Shown: positions 50,445 through 59,697, counted from the first letter of the stretch. The stretch is 64,000 bases of DNA from Acidobacteriota bacterium (GCA_011523845.1 WTFV01000262.1:20138-84137), one strand, 5' to 3'. Numbers and translations: made by a program. The notes: a model not told the origin generated them from the sequence alone.

Positions 50445-51464
50445 CTACAGCCGGCACGCGACCCAGTCGGCCACGACCTTCGGGCTCACGTTCCGATCCA
50501 CCGCGTCGAGCGCCTCGCCGACCGCGGCGAACGCGCGCGGGGCGCGCGCGCCGGTCCAGGCGGCGGCCAGCTCGCGCAACGAGCCGTCGAGATCGGCGTT
50601 GGCGGGCGGCTCGCCGGCGCCGGCCGCGACCAGCGCGACGTCGCGGAGCAGCGCCGCCAGCGCCCGCAACCGTTCCCGCAGCTCCCGCCGGTCGGCCGCC
50701 GGGGCGCGCTTCGAGCCCCGGCCCGCGGCGAAGTCCCTGGCGCCGGCCAGCCGCGCCTTCGCATCGGGCGCCGCCGACACCGACCGCAGCAACCCCATGG
50801 CCGCCTCGCGGCTCTCCTGCCGGTCGCGCAACGTCATCTGCACGGCGCGTCCGACGCTGCCGCCGGCCGCCGCGGCGACCGGCCGGGCGACCTGCTCGTC
50901 GGCGCCGCGTCCCGTCAGGATCGCGGCGATCTCGTCGACGGCGAGCTGACCGAGCCGCAGGCAGGGGCAACGCGACCGGACGGTATCGAGCAGCATGTCC
51001 GGCCGTGCGGTCACCAGCAGGAACTGCGAGCGCCCGGGCGGCTCCTCCAGCGTCTTCAGCAGGGCGTTCTGGGCCGCCGGCACGAGCAGATCGGCATCGT
51101 CGACGATGACCACGCGGCGCCGTCCCTCGAATGGACGGTAGCCCACCTGCTCGATCGCCTCCCGCACCTGGTCGATCGTGATCGCCCCGCTCTCGCCCGG
51201 CTCGAGGACCAGCACGTCCGGGTAGGCGCCGCTCGCGATGCGCCGGCAGGCGGAGCACGTGCCGCAGCCGTCGAGCGCCGGGCCGGACGCATCCCGGCGG
51301 AGCGCCCCGCAGTTGAGCGCCTGGGCGATGGCGGTAGCGAGCAGCCGCTTGCCGACCCCGCCGGGACCGGTCAGCAGCATGCAGGGCGGCAAGGTTTCTC
51401 GCGCGACGGCGCGCGCCACACGCGTGGTCACTCGCTCGTGGCCGACGATGTCGCGGAACGGCAT
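50445..51464 (-). CDS. holB: DNA polymerase III delta-prime subunit HolB, 339 aa
   Basis: Clamp-loader subunit. N-terminal FRDIVGHERVTTRVARAVAR, Walker-A-like TGPGGVGKRLLATA, a zinc module CGTCSACRRI, the degenerate Walker B VVIVDDADLL and NALLKTLEEPPGRSQFLLVT, then TVRSRCPCLRL near sensor 1. The C-terminal collar domain is present. Full length. It is the first gene of the holB-ricT-pdxA-smpB unit; 60 bases separate it from gmhB. Confidence 0.92.
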   Translation of the reverse strand: MPFRDIVGHERVTTRVARAVARETLPPCMLLTGPGGVGKRLLATAIAQALNCGALRRDASGPALDGCGTCSACRRIASGAYPDVLVLEPGESGAITIDQVREAIEQVGYRPFEGRRRVVIVDDADLLVPAAQNALLKTLEEPPGRSQFLLVTARPDMLLDTVRSRCPCLRLGQLAVDEIAAILTGRGADEQVARPVAAAAGGSVGRAVQMTLRDRQESREAAMGLLRSVSAAPDAKARLAGARDFAAGRGSKRAPAADRRELRERLRALAALLRDVALVAAGAGEPPANADLDGSLRELAAAWTGARAPRAFAAVGEALDAVDRNVSPKVVADWVACRL

Positions 51465-51524
51465 GACCCTGCCGGCATCGTAGCACAGCGCCCGCGGGCA
51501 GCGCGGCGCACAGCGCGGCCGGCG

Positions 51525-52103
51525 TCAGCGGCCGCCCGGCGGCGGGTTCCGCAGGACCCAGGCGGCCGCATCCATCAGGGTGTCCGCGACCGCGTCGGGC
51601 CGCAGATCGGTGGGGGGCGCCTGCTCCTGGCCGCCGCCGTATCCGGTCCTGATCAGGACGCCCCGCGCGCCGGCGGCGCGGGCCAGCCTCACGTCGCTCC
51701 ACTTGTCGCCGATCACGACCGAGCGGCCGGCGTCGAGGTCGAGCTCGCGGCAGGCCCGGCGAACCAGGCCGGGAAGCGGCTTCCGGCAGTCGCAAATCCG
51801 GCGGTACGCGGCGACGGTCGCGTGCGGCTCGTGGGGACAATGGTAGTGGCCGTCGAGACGCTCGCCGATGTCGGCGAGCCGGCGCTCGATGAACCGCCGG
51901 ACCTCGGCGACGAACGACTCGGCCACGAAGCCGCGCGCCACCCCGCCCTGGTTGGTGACCACCACGACCGCGTACCCGGCCCGACGCAGGAGACGAACCG
52001 CATCCAGGCTCCAGGGAAAGAGGACCAGGCGCTCGAAGCGGTCCAGATGGCCCACGTCCTCGTTGAGCGTACCGTCGCGGTCGAGAAAGATCGCAGGTCT
52101 CAT
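51525..52103 (-). CDS. gmhB: D-glycero-D-manno-heptose 1,7-bisphosphate phosphatase (GmhB-like), 192 aa
   Basis: HAD-IIIA phosphatase of the ADP-heptose pathway that removes the 7-phosphate. Motif I is FLDRDGTLNED (residues 6-16), motif II VVTNQGGVARG, and motif III/IV KPLPGLVRRACRELDLD with VIGDKWSDVRLA. The zinc-binding CPHEP and CDCRKP cysteines are present. ATG 52103 gives the family start. It lies apart from rfaE1 and rfaE2 (58098-59644) but supplies the same pathway; gmhA is not in the window. Confidence 0.9.
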   Translation of the reverse strand: MRPAIFLDRDGTLNEDVGHLDRFERLVLFPWSLDAVRLLRRAGYAVVVVTNQGGVARGFVAESFVAEVRRFIERRLADIGERLDGHYHCPHEPHATVAAYRRICDCRKPLPGLVRRACRELDLDAGRSVVIGDKWSDVRLARAAGARGVLIRTGYGGGQEQAPPTDLRPDAVADTLMDAAAWVLRNPPPGGR

Positions 52104-52312
52104 GCAGGCCCCGGCACTGCCCGGACGCTCCACCGGCGTGGTCGAAGCGACCGGAGCGCTTGCGTGGCAACTCGTGCACGCGCCCGGCGCCGCCCGGACG
52201 CTCCATCCTACCCGCGAACCGAAAACGGTAGGGCGTCGTTCCCGCCGGTTCGGGGCAGTGTTGCACCGGTGTTGCGAAATCGATACGTTCTCGTCAACAA
52301 TATGGCCTTCCC
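52104..52312. promoter_or_regulatory. Divergent gap between gmhB and the surface cassette
   Basis: About 210 bases with no convincing gene. The end near 52270-52312 is less GC-rich (GATACGTTCTCGTCAACAAT) and may hold the promoter for the plus-strand cassette. No exact -35/-10 pair can be assigned. Confidence 0.3.
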
Positions 52313-52525
52313 ATGACAAGAACAGCCTCCATCGCCACGCTCGTCGCCGGCAGCCTGCTCGCGCTCGAGCAATCGGTTCACGCCTACCTGGATCCCGGTA
52401 GCGGGAGCATGCTGCTCCAGGTGCTTCTGGGGGGCTTTGCGGCGGTCGGCGTTGCCGTCAGGCTCTACTGGCAACGGGGAATCGCGCGCTTCCGCCGGAA
52501 AGAGGTCGAGCGCAGCCGGCAGTAG
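52313..52525 (+). CDS. Small YLDPGSGS membrane protein, 70 aa
   Basis: A short N-terminal hydrophobic segment (about 6-24) leads to HAYLDPGSGSMLLQVLLGG, followed by a second hydrophobic helix (LLGGFAAVGVAVRLYW) and a basic tail. The Y-L-D-P-G-S/T-G-S motif marks a small family often found beside surface polysaccharide genes, to my knowledge uncharacterised. It begins a three-gene unit with the methyltransferase and the sulfatase-like protein. Possibly a scaffold in the membrane. Confidence 0.7.
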   Translation: MTRTASIATLVAGSLLALEQSVHAYLDPGSGSMLLQVLLGGFAAVGVAVRLYWQRGIARFRRKEVERSRQ

Positions 52526-52534
52526 CAGGAGCCC

Positions 52535-53998
52535 GTGCCGCCGAGCGGAACGCCGCGCTTCGATCCCGGGTCCTTTCGGGACCCCGACACCCGCGTCTTC
52601 CACCACGACGGCGCGGTGTTCCGCGCGCTCAGCGAGCGCGCGCTGGCCGAGTGGCGCCAGCTTGCCGGCACGCGCTTCTACGAACGGCTGAGCGCGCAGG
52701 GCCGACTGATCGGCACGCGCGAGGCGAACGGCCGGGAAGCGCTTCCGGAGCTGGCCGCGGCCTGGGCCGGGGTGCTCGAGCACGAGCGCCTGCCGGTGAT
52801 TTCCTATCCCTACGAGTGGTCCTTCGGCATGCTGCAGGACGCGGCCCTGCTGCAGCTCGACCTCACCCTGGCGGCCCTCGACGAAGCGATGACGCTGAAG
52901 GACGCGACGCCGTTCAACATCCAGTGGATCGGCGCCCGCCCGACGTTCATCGACATGGGCTCGTTCACGGCCTACGAACCGGGCGCCCCCTGGGCCGGCT
53001 ACCGCCAGTTCTGCGAGACCTTCCTCTACCCGCTCCTTCTGCAGGCCTACCGCAACCTGCCGTTCCAGCCCTGGCTGCGCGGCCGTCTCGACGGGATGCG
53101 CGCCGAGGAGTGCCGGTCGTGCCTGTCCGCCCGGGACTATCTCCGCCCCGGCGTGCTGGCGCACGTGTACCTGCAGGCGAAGGCGCAGGCCCGCTTCGAG
53201 GATTCGGACGTCGACGTCAAGGAAGCACTGCACGCGGCCGGCTTCGGCGCCGGGCTCATCCGGAACAACGTCTCCCGGCTGCGCCGGACGGTCGCCGGAT
53301 TGCGCTGGAAGCCGGCGCGCTCGACCTGGTCGGACTACCAGCGGACCCACAGCTACGACGATGCCGACCTGGAACGCAAGACCGACTTCGTGAGCCGGGT
53401 CCTGCGGACGCGGCGCTGGCCCCTGGTGTGGGACATCGGCTGCAACACCGGCGTCTATTCGCGACTGGCGGCCGGGCACGCGGACTACGTCCTGGCCCTC
53501 GACGCCGATCAGCTCGTCGTCGAGCGCCTCTACCGGTCGCTGCAGGCCGAGGCGCACGGGAACGTCCTGCCGCTCGTCGCGGACGTCGCCGACCCGTCGC
53601 CCGGCCTGGGCTGGCGCGGGCAGGAACGGCGGCCGCTCGCCGACCGTGCCGCCCCGGACCTGCTGCTGTGCCTGGCGCTGGCGCACCACGTCGTCATCGG
53701 CCGCAACGTGCCGCTCGCCGACTTCATCGCCTGGCTGGCGGGCTTCGGGGCCGACGTGGTCCTGGAGTTCGTCGATCGCGGCGACCCGATGGTCGAGCGG
53801 CTGCTGCGCAACCGCCGGGAACAGGCGATCGACTACTCGCGCGAGGCGGCCGAGGCGAGCCTGCAGAACCACTTCGAGATTGCCGGGCGCGAGACGCTGG
53901 CGTCGGGAACGCGGACCGTCTACTACTGCCGGCCGCGGCACGCGCGGGGGGGCCGGGCAACGGGATTCGTCGACGGGTCCGGACATGTCGAAGCGTGA
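52535..53998 (+). CDS. Methyltransferase with apparent kinase-like N-terminal domain (NoeA-like), 487 aa
   Basis: The C-terminal half is a class I methyltransferase: LVWDIGCNTGVYSRL (298-311), ALDADQLVVE and LLCLALAHHVVI. The N-terminal half has LKDATPFNIQWIG with Asp123 and Asn128, spaced as in the H-G-D-x4-N loop of APH-type kinases, and FIDMGSF with Asp140 where the metal-binding Asp would sit. I read it as a kinase-fold domain fused to the methyltransferase; this is inference from motif spacing. GTG 52535 lies nine bases after the small-protein gene with AGGAG upstream. Its end overlaps the next gene by 14 bases. Confidence 0.72.
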   Translation: MPPSGTPRFDPGSFRDPDTRVFHHDGAVFRALSERALAEWRQLAGTRFYERLSAQGRLIGTREANGREALPELAAAWAGVLEHERLPVISYPYEWSFGMLQDAALLQLDLTLAALDEAMTLKDATPFNIQWIGARPTFIDMGSFTAYEPGAPWAGYRQFCETFLYPLLLQAYRNLPFQPWLRGRLDGMRAEECRSCLSARDYLRPGVLAHVYLQAKAQARFEDSDVDVKEALHAAGFGAGLIRNNVSRLRRTVAGLRWKPARSTWSDYQRTHSYDDADLERKTDFVSRVLRTRRWPLVWDIGCNTGVYSRLAAGHADYVLALDADQLVVERLYRSLQAEAHGNVLPLVADVADPSPGLGWRGQERRPLADRAAPDLLLCLALAHHVVIGRNVPLADFIAWLAGFGADVVLEFVDRGDPMVERLLRNRREQAIDYSREAAEASLQNHFEIAGRETLASGTRTVYYCRPRHARGGRATGFVDGSGHVEA

Positions 53999-56066
53999 AG
54001 CCGTTGGCTCGCGACCGCCGGATGCGAACCCGGTCCGGCGCCTGGCCGACCTTGGCGGCCTCTGCGCCCTCGCCGTTGCGCATCCGGTTTTCGAGGTCCT
54101 TTCCGAGGGCCGCGAGTTCTTCGTTGCGCGCAACACGACCTTGACGCTGGGCGTCGGGATGGTCTTCGTCCTCGTCGTGGTCCTGCCGGCGCTGCTGTTC
54201 TGTCTGGAGTTGCTGGCCGGCCTTCTCCGACGCGGGTCGGGGCCCCGGGTTCACTCGCTGCTGGTCGGCCTGCTGACCGTAGCGCTCGTGCTGCCCTGGT
54301 TGAAGCGCGGCGAGGCACCGCCCGACGTCGTCGGCCCGACAGCCCTCCTCGTCGGACTGCTGTGCGGGTCGATTCACCATCGCACGCACGTCGCACGCCT
54401 GTTCGTGACGGCCCTCGCGCCTGCGATACTGGCGGTACCGTACCTTTTCCTCGCCAACCGGGACGTGACGAGGACGCTCGTACCGGCGGAAGACGACTTC
54501 GTCGCCGTCGAAATCGAGGACGCGCCGCCTGTCGTCTTCGTCGTCTTCGACGAGTTCCCTCTGAACAGTCTCCTCGACGAGAACCACGAGATCGATAGCG
54601 GCCGCTACCCGAACTTCGCCGCGTTGGCAGCCGATTCCCGGTGGTTTCGGAACGCCAGCACCGTGTCGTCGGAAACGATGTGGGCGCTGCCGGCGATCGT
54701 GTCGGGCTCGTACCCGCTCGCGCCGGGAGCCGTCCCGACACGCAGGTACTATCCGGACAACCTCTTCACCTTGCTCGCCGACCGCTACGACATGACGGTG
54801 TTCGGACGCTTCCTCCAACTCTGCCCGGCATCCCGCTGCGACTACGACCTCGGCGCTCCCCGTGAGACGATGACGGCGCTGCTTGCGGACATCGCGGTCG
54901 TCTGGCTGCACATCGTCCTGCCCGACGCCCTGACGCAGTCGCTGCCGCCGATCGTCGGCGACTGGCGGGGGTTCGCGCAGAGGAGGAATTTCAGGTCGAC
55001 GGCGAGGGGGACCGAGCCGAACGACCGGGAGGCGGAATTCGACAGATTCCTGGACCTCATCGAGAAGGACGGCGAGGCTCGTCTCTACTTCCTGCACTCG
55101 CTGTTGCCGCACATGCCCTTCAGCTACGTGCCTTCCGGCCACCGCTACGAGGCGCCGGACCACCAGGGGACGGAGATCGGCCGCAAGAGGCTCTTCGAGG
55201 CGGCGGGCGCAACCTTCGCCGACGTGCTGTATCAGAGACATCTGCTACAGGTCGGTTTCGTCGACAGGCTCATTGGCAAGTTGATCCGGCGGCTGAAGGA
55301 AACCGGGATCTACGATGAGGCGCTCGTCATCGTGACCGCGGATCACGGCGCGGCGTTCCATCCCGGCCTGCCCAGACGGCGCGCCGTCGACGAGGTGCTC
55401 AGCGATATCCTGCTCGTCCCGCTCCTTGTCAAGCTGCCGGGCCAGCGCACGGGCGTCGCCATCGACGACAACGTCGCGGTGATCGACATCCTGCCGACGG
55501 TCGCCGACGTGCTGTCGGCGGATCTGCCCTTCGACGTGGATGGACAGTCCCTGCTGGACCCCGGCGATCCCGGGCGGGGCAGGCTGTTCGTCCATCGGAA
55601 CCGGACGCGAGTCCGCATCGAGCAGATTGGGCGTTTCCTCATGCCGAGCAGGGAAAGCGTGGCAAGCAAGATCGCACGTCTCGGCTCGCACACCAACGCC
55701 AGCCTGTACGGCGTCGGGCGGGCCGCGTGGCGGCTTGGAGGGAAGATCCCGCAATCCAGCCTCGCCGCCGGACCGGCGACCGATTCGACGATCCGCGTCA
55801 CGGCGCTCGAAGTGAGTCGATCCCCCCGGGGCGGGATCCCGCTGTACGTGCGGGGAATGCTGGCGACGACGCGGAAGCAACCGGTGGCCCTGGCGATCGT
55901 CGCCGGCGACGAGATCGTGGCCACAACCGAGACCTACGACGACTTCGGGCAGTGGCGATTCGCCAGCGCGTTACCGGGTGTCGCGCTCGGGCAAGGCGCG
56001 GACGACCTGCGCGTCTTCGTCATCGACGATGACGGCGGCGCGGCTTTCCTCGCGCCGATCCATTGA
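53985..56066 (+). CDS. Membrane-anchored alkaline-phosphatase/sulfatase-superfamily protein, 693 aa
   Basis: Four membrane segments (about residues 30-165) precede an AlkP-fold domain: VVFVVFDEFPLNSLLDEN with the first metal Asp, SSETMWALPAIVSGSYPL where the nucleophile Thr/Ser is expected, HSLLPHMPFSYVP and VTADHGAAFHPG with the metal-binding Asp-His. A strand-rich C-terminal domain of about 130 residues follows. Resembles LtaS/OpgE-like phosphoglycerol or phosphoethanolamine transferases in layout. ATG 53985 overlaps the methyltransferase by 14 bases. Likely adds or removes a phospho- or sulfo-group on a periplasmic glycan. Confidence 0.75.
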   Translation: MSKREAVGSRPPDANPVRRLADLGGLCALAVAHPVFEVLSEGREFFVARNTTLTLGVGMVFVLVVVLPALLFCLELLAGLLRRGSGPRVHSLLVGLLTVALVLPWLKRGEAPPDVVGPTALLVGLLCGSIHHRTHVARLFVTALAPAILAVPYLFLANRDVTRTLVPAEDDFVAVEIEDAPPVVFVVFDEFPLNSLLDENHEIDSGRYPNFAALAADSRWFRNASTVSSETMWALPAIVSGSYPLAPGAVPTRRYYPDNLFTLLADRYDMTVFGRFLQLCPASRCDYDLGAPRETMTALLADIAVVWLHIVLPDALTQSLPPIVGDWRGFAQRRNFRSTARGTEPNDREAEFDRFLDLIEKDGEARLYFLHSLLPHMPFSYVPSGHRYEAPDHQGTEIGRKRLFEAAGATFADVLYQRHLLQVGFVDRLIGKLIRRLKETGIYDEALVIVTADHGAAFHPGLPRRRAVDEVLSDILLVPLLVKLPGQRTGVAIDDNVAVIDILPTVADVLSADLPFDVDGQSLLDPGDPGRGRLFVHRNRTRVRIEQIGRFLMPSRESVASKIARLGSHTNASLYGVGRAAWRLGGKIPQSSLAAGPATDSTIRVTALEVSRSPRGGIPLYVRGMLATTRKQPVALAIVAGDEIVATTETYDDFGQWRFASALPGVALGQGADDLRVFVIDDDGGAAFLAPIH

Positions 56067-56116
56067 GGAGCTCGGCGGCGCGTGGCGGCTGGAACGGCCA
56101 CCGGCGCGGGAACGAA

Positions 56117-56193
<77 letters not shown>

Positions 56194-56268
56194 GCAAGGT
56201 CATCGCGCACTGGCGCGCAGAACGAACATTATATCCCATTCCCGCCGCCGCCGAGCGTCCCGGAAGAG

Positions 56269-56290
56269 CGCCCCGGGCGCCCCCGGGGCG
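56269..56290. other. Strong GC hairpin between the two tRNAs
   Basis: CGCCCCGGG at 56269-56277 pairs perfectly with CCCGGGGCG at 56282-56290 around a 4-base loop. No U-run follows. It lies between tRNA-Val and tRNA-Asp and could aid processing or limit read-through. Confidence 0.4.
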
Positions 56291-56346
56291 AGGTCGGGCG
56301 CTCGTGACGTTCGCCGGCGGGGCACGACACGACCCCGCCTCGCTGC

Positions 56347-56421
56347 TGGTGGGCGGTACAGGATTCGAACCTGTGACAACCGGTGTGTAAAACCGGCGCT
56401 CTACCCCTGAGCTAACCGCCC
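56347..56421 (-). tRNA. tRNA-Val (anticodon TAC)
   Basis: 75-nt cloverleaf including encoded CCA. The acceptor arms GGGCGGT and ACCGCCC pair over seven bases, discriminator A. Anticodon arm CCGGT-TTTACAC-ACCGG gives TAC. The T-arm is ACAGGTTCGAATCCTGT. It precedes tRNA-Asp on the minus strand, so the two are probably co-transcribed. Confidence 0.96.
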
Positions 56422-56486
56422 GCACCGGCCGCGGCGGCAACTATAGCAGCCGGTGGTGAACGCCGCTCATGCCACGGGCCGACAGC

Positions 56487-57035
56487 TCACGGGCGGGACG
56501 CCAGCCAGACCTTGCCGCAGAGAACGAGCGCCGCCGCCAGGAATCCGATGGCCGCCAGGTGCTCGCCGTTGCCGGCCGCGCGCCGGGCGCTGAATCGGCG
56601 CGTCCGGGCCGGGCGGTCGCCCGCCGCGTAGCGCACGTAGACTTCGCCGAAATCCGCCCGCAGGGTCGCTTCCTCGAGCCGCACGGCCGCCACCGTCATG
56701 ACGGCGAGATACCCCAGCACGACGCCCGCGACCAGCGGCGAGGCGGCCGCCACCGCGAAGCCGACGCCGATGAGGGCCGACCCGGCGTAGAGCGGATGCC
56801 GCATCAGTCGGTACGGCCCCGACATCGTCACCTCGCGCCCCTTGACGAGGTGGCCCGCCGCCCAGATCCGCAGTCCTTCTCCCAGCAGTGCGATCGGCAC
56901 CCCGGCCGCCATCGACCGCCACGACGGGCGGGCGCCGGCAAACGCCACCACCGCGACGACGAAGCCGGCGACTACACGGCGGCGCGCCACGTGGAACAGG
57001 AAGCGGAGCCACGGGTCGGCGTCGAGATCAAGCAT
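56487..57035 (-). CDS. Isoprenylcysteine carboxyl methyltransferase-family membrane protein, 182 aa
   Basis: ICMT/PEMT-type integral methyltransferase. Four or five membrane segments and the SAM-binding signature GPYRLMRHPLYAGSALIG (about residues 73-90), followed by the EEATLRADFG acidic pair. Bacterial members methylate small molecules or lipids and are not linked to prenylated proteins. ATG 57035 overlaps the GT9 gene by eight bases, so it belongs to the heptose operon by position. Its substrate is unknown. Confidence 0.82.
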   Translation of the reverse strand: MLDLDADPWLRFLFHVARRRVVAGFVVAVVAFAGARPSWRSMAAGVPIALLGEGLRIWAAGHLVKGREVTMSGPYRLMRHPLYAGSALIGVGFAVAAASPLVAGVVLGYLAVMTVAAVRLEEATLRADFGEVYVRYAAGDRPARTRRFSARRAAGNGEHLAAIGFLAAALVLCGKVWLASRP

Positions 57036-58101
57036 GTGCGGAATCGACGGCCTCGAGGCGGCGGTCGACGGCGGCGCAGACCCGCTCGACGGAAACGGTC
57101 TCCAGGCAGCGGGTCCGCGCGCCGCAACGCCGCACCATGTGAACGCTGCGACCGGTCCCGGCCCGCCGGGCCGCGCAGTCGCACGCCGGAAACGCGGAAA
57201 CGACCCGGTCGTCCGGCGACCAGGGTCCGTTGCGCACCGGATCGCTCGGCCCGTAGAGACCGACCACCGGGGTGCCGAGCGCGGCGGCCAGATGCAGCGG
57301 GCCCGTATCGCCCGAGACGAGCAGGGCGCCGGCCTGCAGCAGCGCGGCGAGCTCGACCAGATCGGTCGGCGGGGCCAGGATCGCCGTCCCGGCGGATGCC
57401 GACACCGCCGCGGCGGCGCGCGACTCGTCCCCCGGCCCCCAGATCACCACCGCGGGCCGGCCGTGCGCGCGGCGGACGTGCGCCGCGACCGCTCCGTAGC
57501 GGTCCGCGGGCCAGCGCTTGGTGGACCAGGCGGCGTTGGGGTTGATGACGACATAGCCGCCGCCCGGCGGGTCGAGACGCCGCCGCAACGAATCGACCGC
57601 GGGCGACGGACCTGTGCGGATCGGGAACGACCAGTCGTCGCCGGCCGCCCCGAGGGCGCCGAGAATGCCCAGGTTGCGGTCGACGACGTGGCGCGGGCGG
57701 CCCGGGTCGGCGGTCTCGGTGTACAGCCAGCGCGCCCAGCGCTCGCGCAGGAACGGGGCGGCGAAGCCGACGACGCGGCGCGCGCCGCTGAGCCGCGCCG
57801 CCAGGGCCGACTTGCCCAGCCCCTGCACGTCGAGGGCGACGTCGTAGGCTGCTTCCCGCAACTCGCGGCGAAGCGCCCGCCAGGCGGCCGCGGGGCGCCC
57901 GCCGCGCGTGCGCAGGACGATGCGGCGGTCGAGATCCGGCACCAGCTCCAGCAGCGCGGCGAAGCGCTCGTCGATCACCCAGTCCACGCTCGCGGCCGGG
58001 AATCGACGCCGGAGCGCGGCAGCGACCGGGAGCGTGTGGACGACGTCGCCGAGCGCCCCGAGCCGAACGATGAGGATTCGCATCGCGATGGGCCGGCTCA
58101 T
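57028..58101 (-). CDS. GT9 ADP-heptose:LPS heptosyltransferase (WaaC-like), 357 aa
   Basis: Adds heptose to the inner core. N-terminal ILIVRLGALGDVVHTLPVAA is the WaaC/WaaF signature. DVALDVQGLGKSALAARLSG, INPNAAWSTKRWPADRYGAV, LVSGDTGPLHLAAALGTPVV and YGPSDPVRNGPW follow, covering both Rossmann domains and the ADP-heptose site. ATG 58101 overlaps the adenylyltransferase stop (ATGA). The second in-frame ATG at 58083 starts nearer the conserved strand. Directly follows the genes that make its donor, which supports the heptose role. Confidence 0.85.
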   Translation of the reverse strand: MSRPIAMRILIVRLGALGDVVHTLPVAAALRRRFPAASVDWVIDERFAALLELVPDLDRRIVLRTRGGRPAAAWRALRRELREAAYDVALDVQGLGKSALAARLSGARRVVGFAAPFLRERWARWLYTETADPGRPRHVVDRNLGILGALGAAGDDWSFPIRTGPSPAVDSLRRRLDPPGGGYVVINPNAAWSTKRWPADRYGAVAAHVRRAHGRPAVVIWGPGDESRAAAAVSASAGTAILAPPTDLVELAALLQAGALLVSGDTGPLHLAAALGTPVVGLYGPSDPVRNGPWSPDDRVVSAFPACDCAARRAGTGRSVHMVRRCGARTRCLETVSVERVCAAVDRRLEAVDSAHA

Positions 58102-58577
58102 CCGGCACGCGCACCGGCGATCCGGCTCAGCAGATCGCGCGTCGAGTGGTCCTTCGGGTCGCCCACGATGGCGGTCCGCCCGCCGTAGGCGCGGACCACC
58201 TCGCGCTCCGGCACGGTGTCGACGGTGTAGTCGGTCCCCTTGCAGTGCACGTCGGGGCGCAACCGTTCGAGCAGGGGGGCGACGGTGGTCTCCTCGAAGA
58301 TGACCACGTAGTCGACCCTCTCGAGCGCCGCCACGATCTCGGCCCGCTCGGCGGCCGTCTGCACCGGCCGCCCGTTTCCCTTCAGCGCCGCCACCGACCG
58401 GTCGGCGTTGACGGCGACGAGCAGGCGGTCGCCCTCGGCGGCGGCGGCGCGCAGGTAGCGGACATGCCCCACGTGCAGCAGGTCGAAGCACCCGTTGGCG
58501 AACGCCAGGGTGAATCCGGCGGCGCGGTCCGCGGCGACCCGCTCCGCCGCCTCCTCCTGCGAGAGGACCATGCCCAC
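58098..58577 (-). CDS. rfaE2: D-glycero-beta-D-manno-heptose 1-phosphate adenylyltransferase (RfaE2), 159 aa
   Basis: Makes ADP-heptose from heptose 1-phosphate. Nucleotidyltransferase fold with FANGCFDLLHVGHVRYLRAA (the HxGH motif H-V-G-H), LLVAVNADRSVAALKGNGRP, ALERVDYVVIFEE and VHCKGTDYTVDTVPE. Corresponds to the C-terminal domain of Escherichia coli HldE; here it is a separate gene. GTG 58577 or ATG 58571 could start it. It follows rfaE1 by five bases. Confidence 0.92.
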   Translation of the reverse strand: MGMVLSQEEAAERVAADRAAGFTLAFANGCFDLLHVGHVRYLRAAAAEGDRLLVAVNADRSVAALKGNGRPVQTAAERAEIVAALERVDYVVIFEETTVAPLLERLRPDVHCKGTDYTVDTVPEREVVRAYGGRTAIVGDPKDHSTRDLLSRIAGARAG

Positions 58578-58582
58578 CCGCC

Positions 58583-59644
58583 TCAGTCCTCCCCCCCGCG
58601 ATCGAAATCGGTCCGGATCGCCCGGATCAGCTCGCCCGCGGTGACGGTCGCGGTGCCGCGCTTCATCACCACCAGGCCGCCCGCGTAGTTGGCGAGCCGC
58701 GCCCCCTCGCAGAGCGACGCGCCGGCCGCGAGGGCCAGCGTCAGCGTCGCGATCACCGTATCGCCCGCCCCGGTCACGTCCGCCACCTCGTCCGATCCGA
58801 AGATCGGAACGTGATCGGTCGGCCGGCCGGGGACGAATACCGCCATCCCGCGGCTGCCGCGGGTCACCACGACGCCGCCCGCCCCGGTCCGCCGCAGCAG
58901 CTCGCGCCCGGCGCGCTCCAGGCGCTCGGGATCGTCGCCGATCGGCACGCCGAGCACCTGCTCGGCCTCCGCCTGGTTCGGCGTGCAGGCGGTGCAGCCG
59001 CGGAAGTCGGCGAGCGCGTGACGCGAATCCACGAGCAGCGGGGCCGCTGACCGCCCCCCGTCCGGCGCGAGCCGTTCGCGCAGCCGGGCGAAGAGCTCCG
59101 GCGTCACGAGCCCCGACCCGTAGTCCGAGACGAGCGCGGCGTCGCAGCCGTCGAGGGCGTCGAGCCCCGCCCGCTCGAAGTCGGCCGCGGCGGCGCCCGG
59201 ATCGCCGGCTGGCCCGCGGTCGATCCGCACGATCTGCTGGCGGGCGGTATGCAGCCCGCCGGCGAGCACGCGGGTCTTGACGGGGGCGCGATAGCCGGCC
59301 GGGCGCAACACCCGCGACGCGTCGACCCGGCCCCGCAGCCCGTCCATCAGCTCCGCGTCATCCGGACCGACGAGGCCGACGAAGCGGACCTCGCCACCGA
59401 GGGCGCCGGCGTTGGCGGCGGCGTTGCCCGCGCCGCCGGGCACGACGACCGTGCGGTCGTGCTCGAGGATGAGGACGGGCGCCTCGCGCGAGATGCGCGC
59501 GGGGCTCCCGTAGAGGAACTCGTCGGCGATCACGTCACCGATGACCGCCACCCGCCGGCCCGCGAACCGCTCGGCGAGGCCGATCAGCCGGCGCCGGAGG
59601 TCGGCTCGACGCCGCTGCGGGTCCGCTCCTGGCGATGCACTCAC
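58583..59644 (-). CDS. rfaE1: D-glycero-beta-D-manno-heptose-7-phosphate kinase (RfaE1), 353 aa
   Basis: PfkB-family kinase that phosphorylates heptose 7-phosphate at C1. VAVIGDVIADEFLYGSPARI, the RISREAPVLIL and VVPGGAGNAAANAGALGG substrate region, and the ATP-site DVTGAGDTVIATLTLAL with catalytic Asp are visible. Corresponds to the N-terminal domain of HldE. GTG 59644 chosen because the upstream frame is antisense filler. It heads the rfaE1-rfaE2-GT9-ICMT unit. Confidence 0.92.
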   Translation of the reverse strand: MSASPGADPQRRRADLRRRLIGLAERFAGRRVAVIGDVIADEFLYGSPARISREAPVLILEHDRTVVVPGGAGNAAANAGALGGEVRFVGLVGPDDAELMDGLRGRVDASRVLRPAGYRAPVKTRVLAGGLHTARQQIVRIDRGPAGDPGAAAADFERAGLDALDGCDAALVSDYGSGLVTPELFARLRERLAPDGGRSAAPLLVDSRHALADFRGCTACTPNQAEAEQVLGVPIGDDPERLERAGRELLRRTGAGGVVVTRGSRGMAVFVPGRPTDHVPIFGSDEVADVTGAGDTVIATLTLALAAGASLCEGARLANYAGGLVVMKRGTATVTAGELIRAIRTDFDRGGED

Positions 59645-59697
59645 GGTAGGGCGCCTGGATTCTATCGCATCGCCGGCGCCGAACCGGAGGCAGGCAA

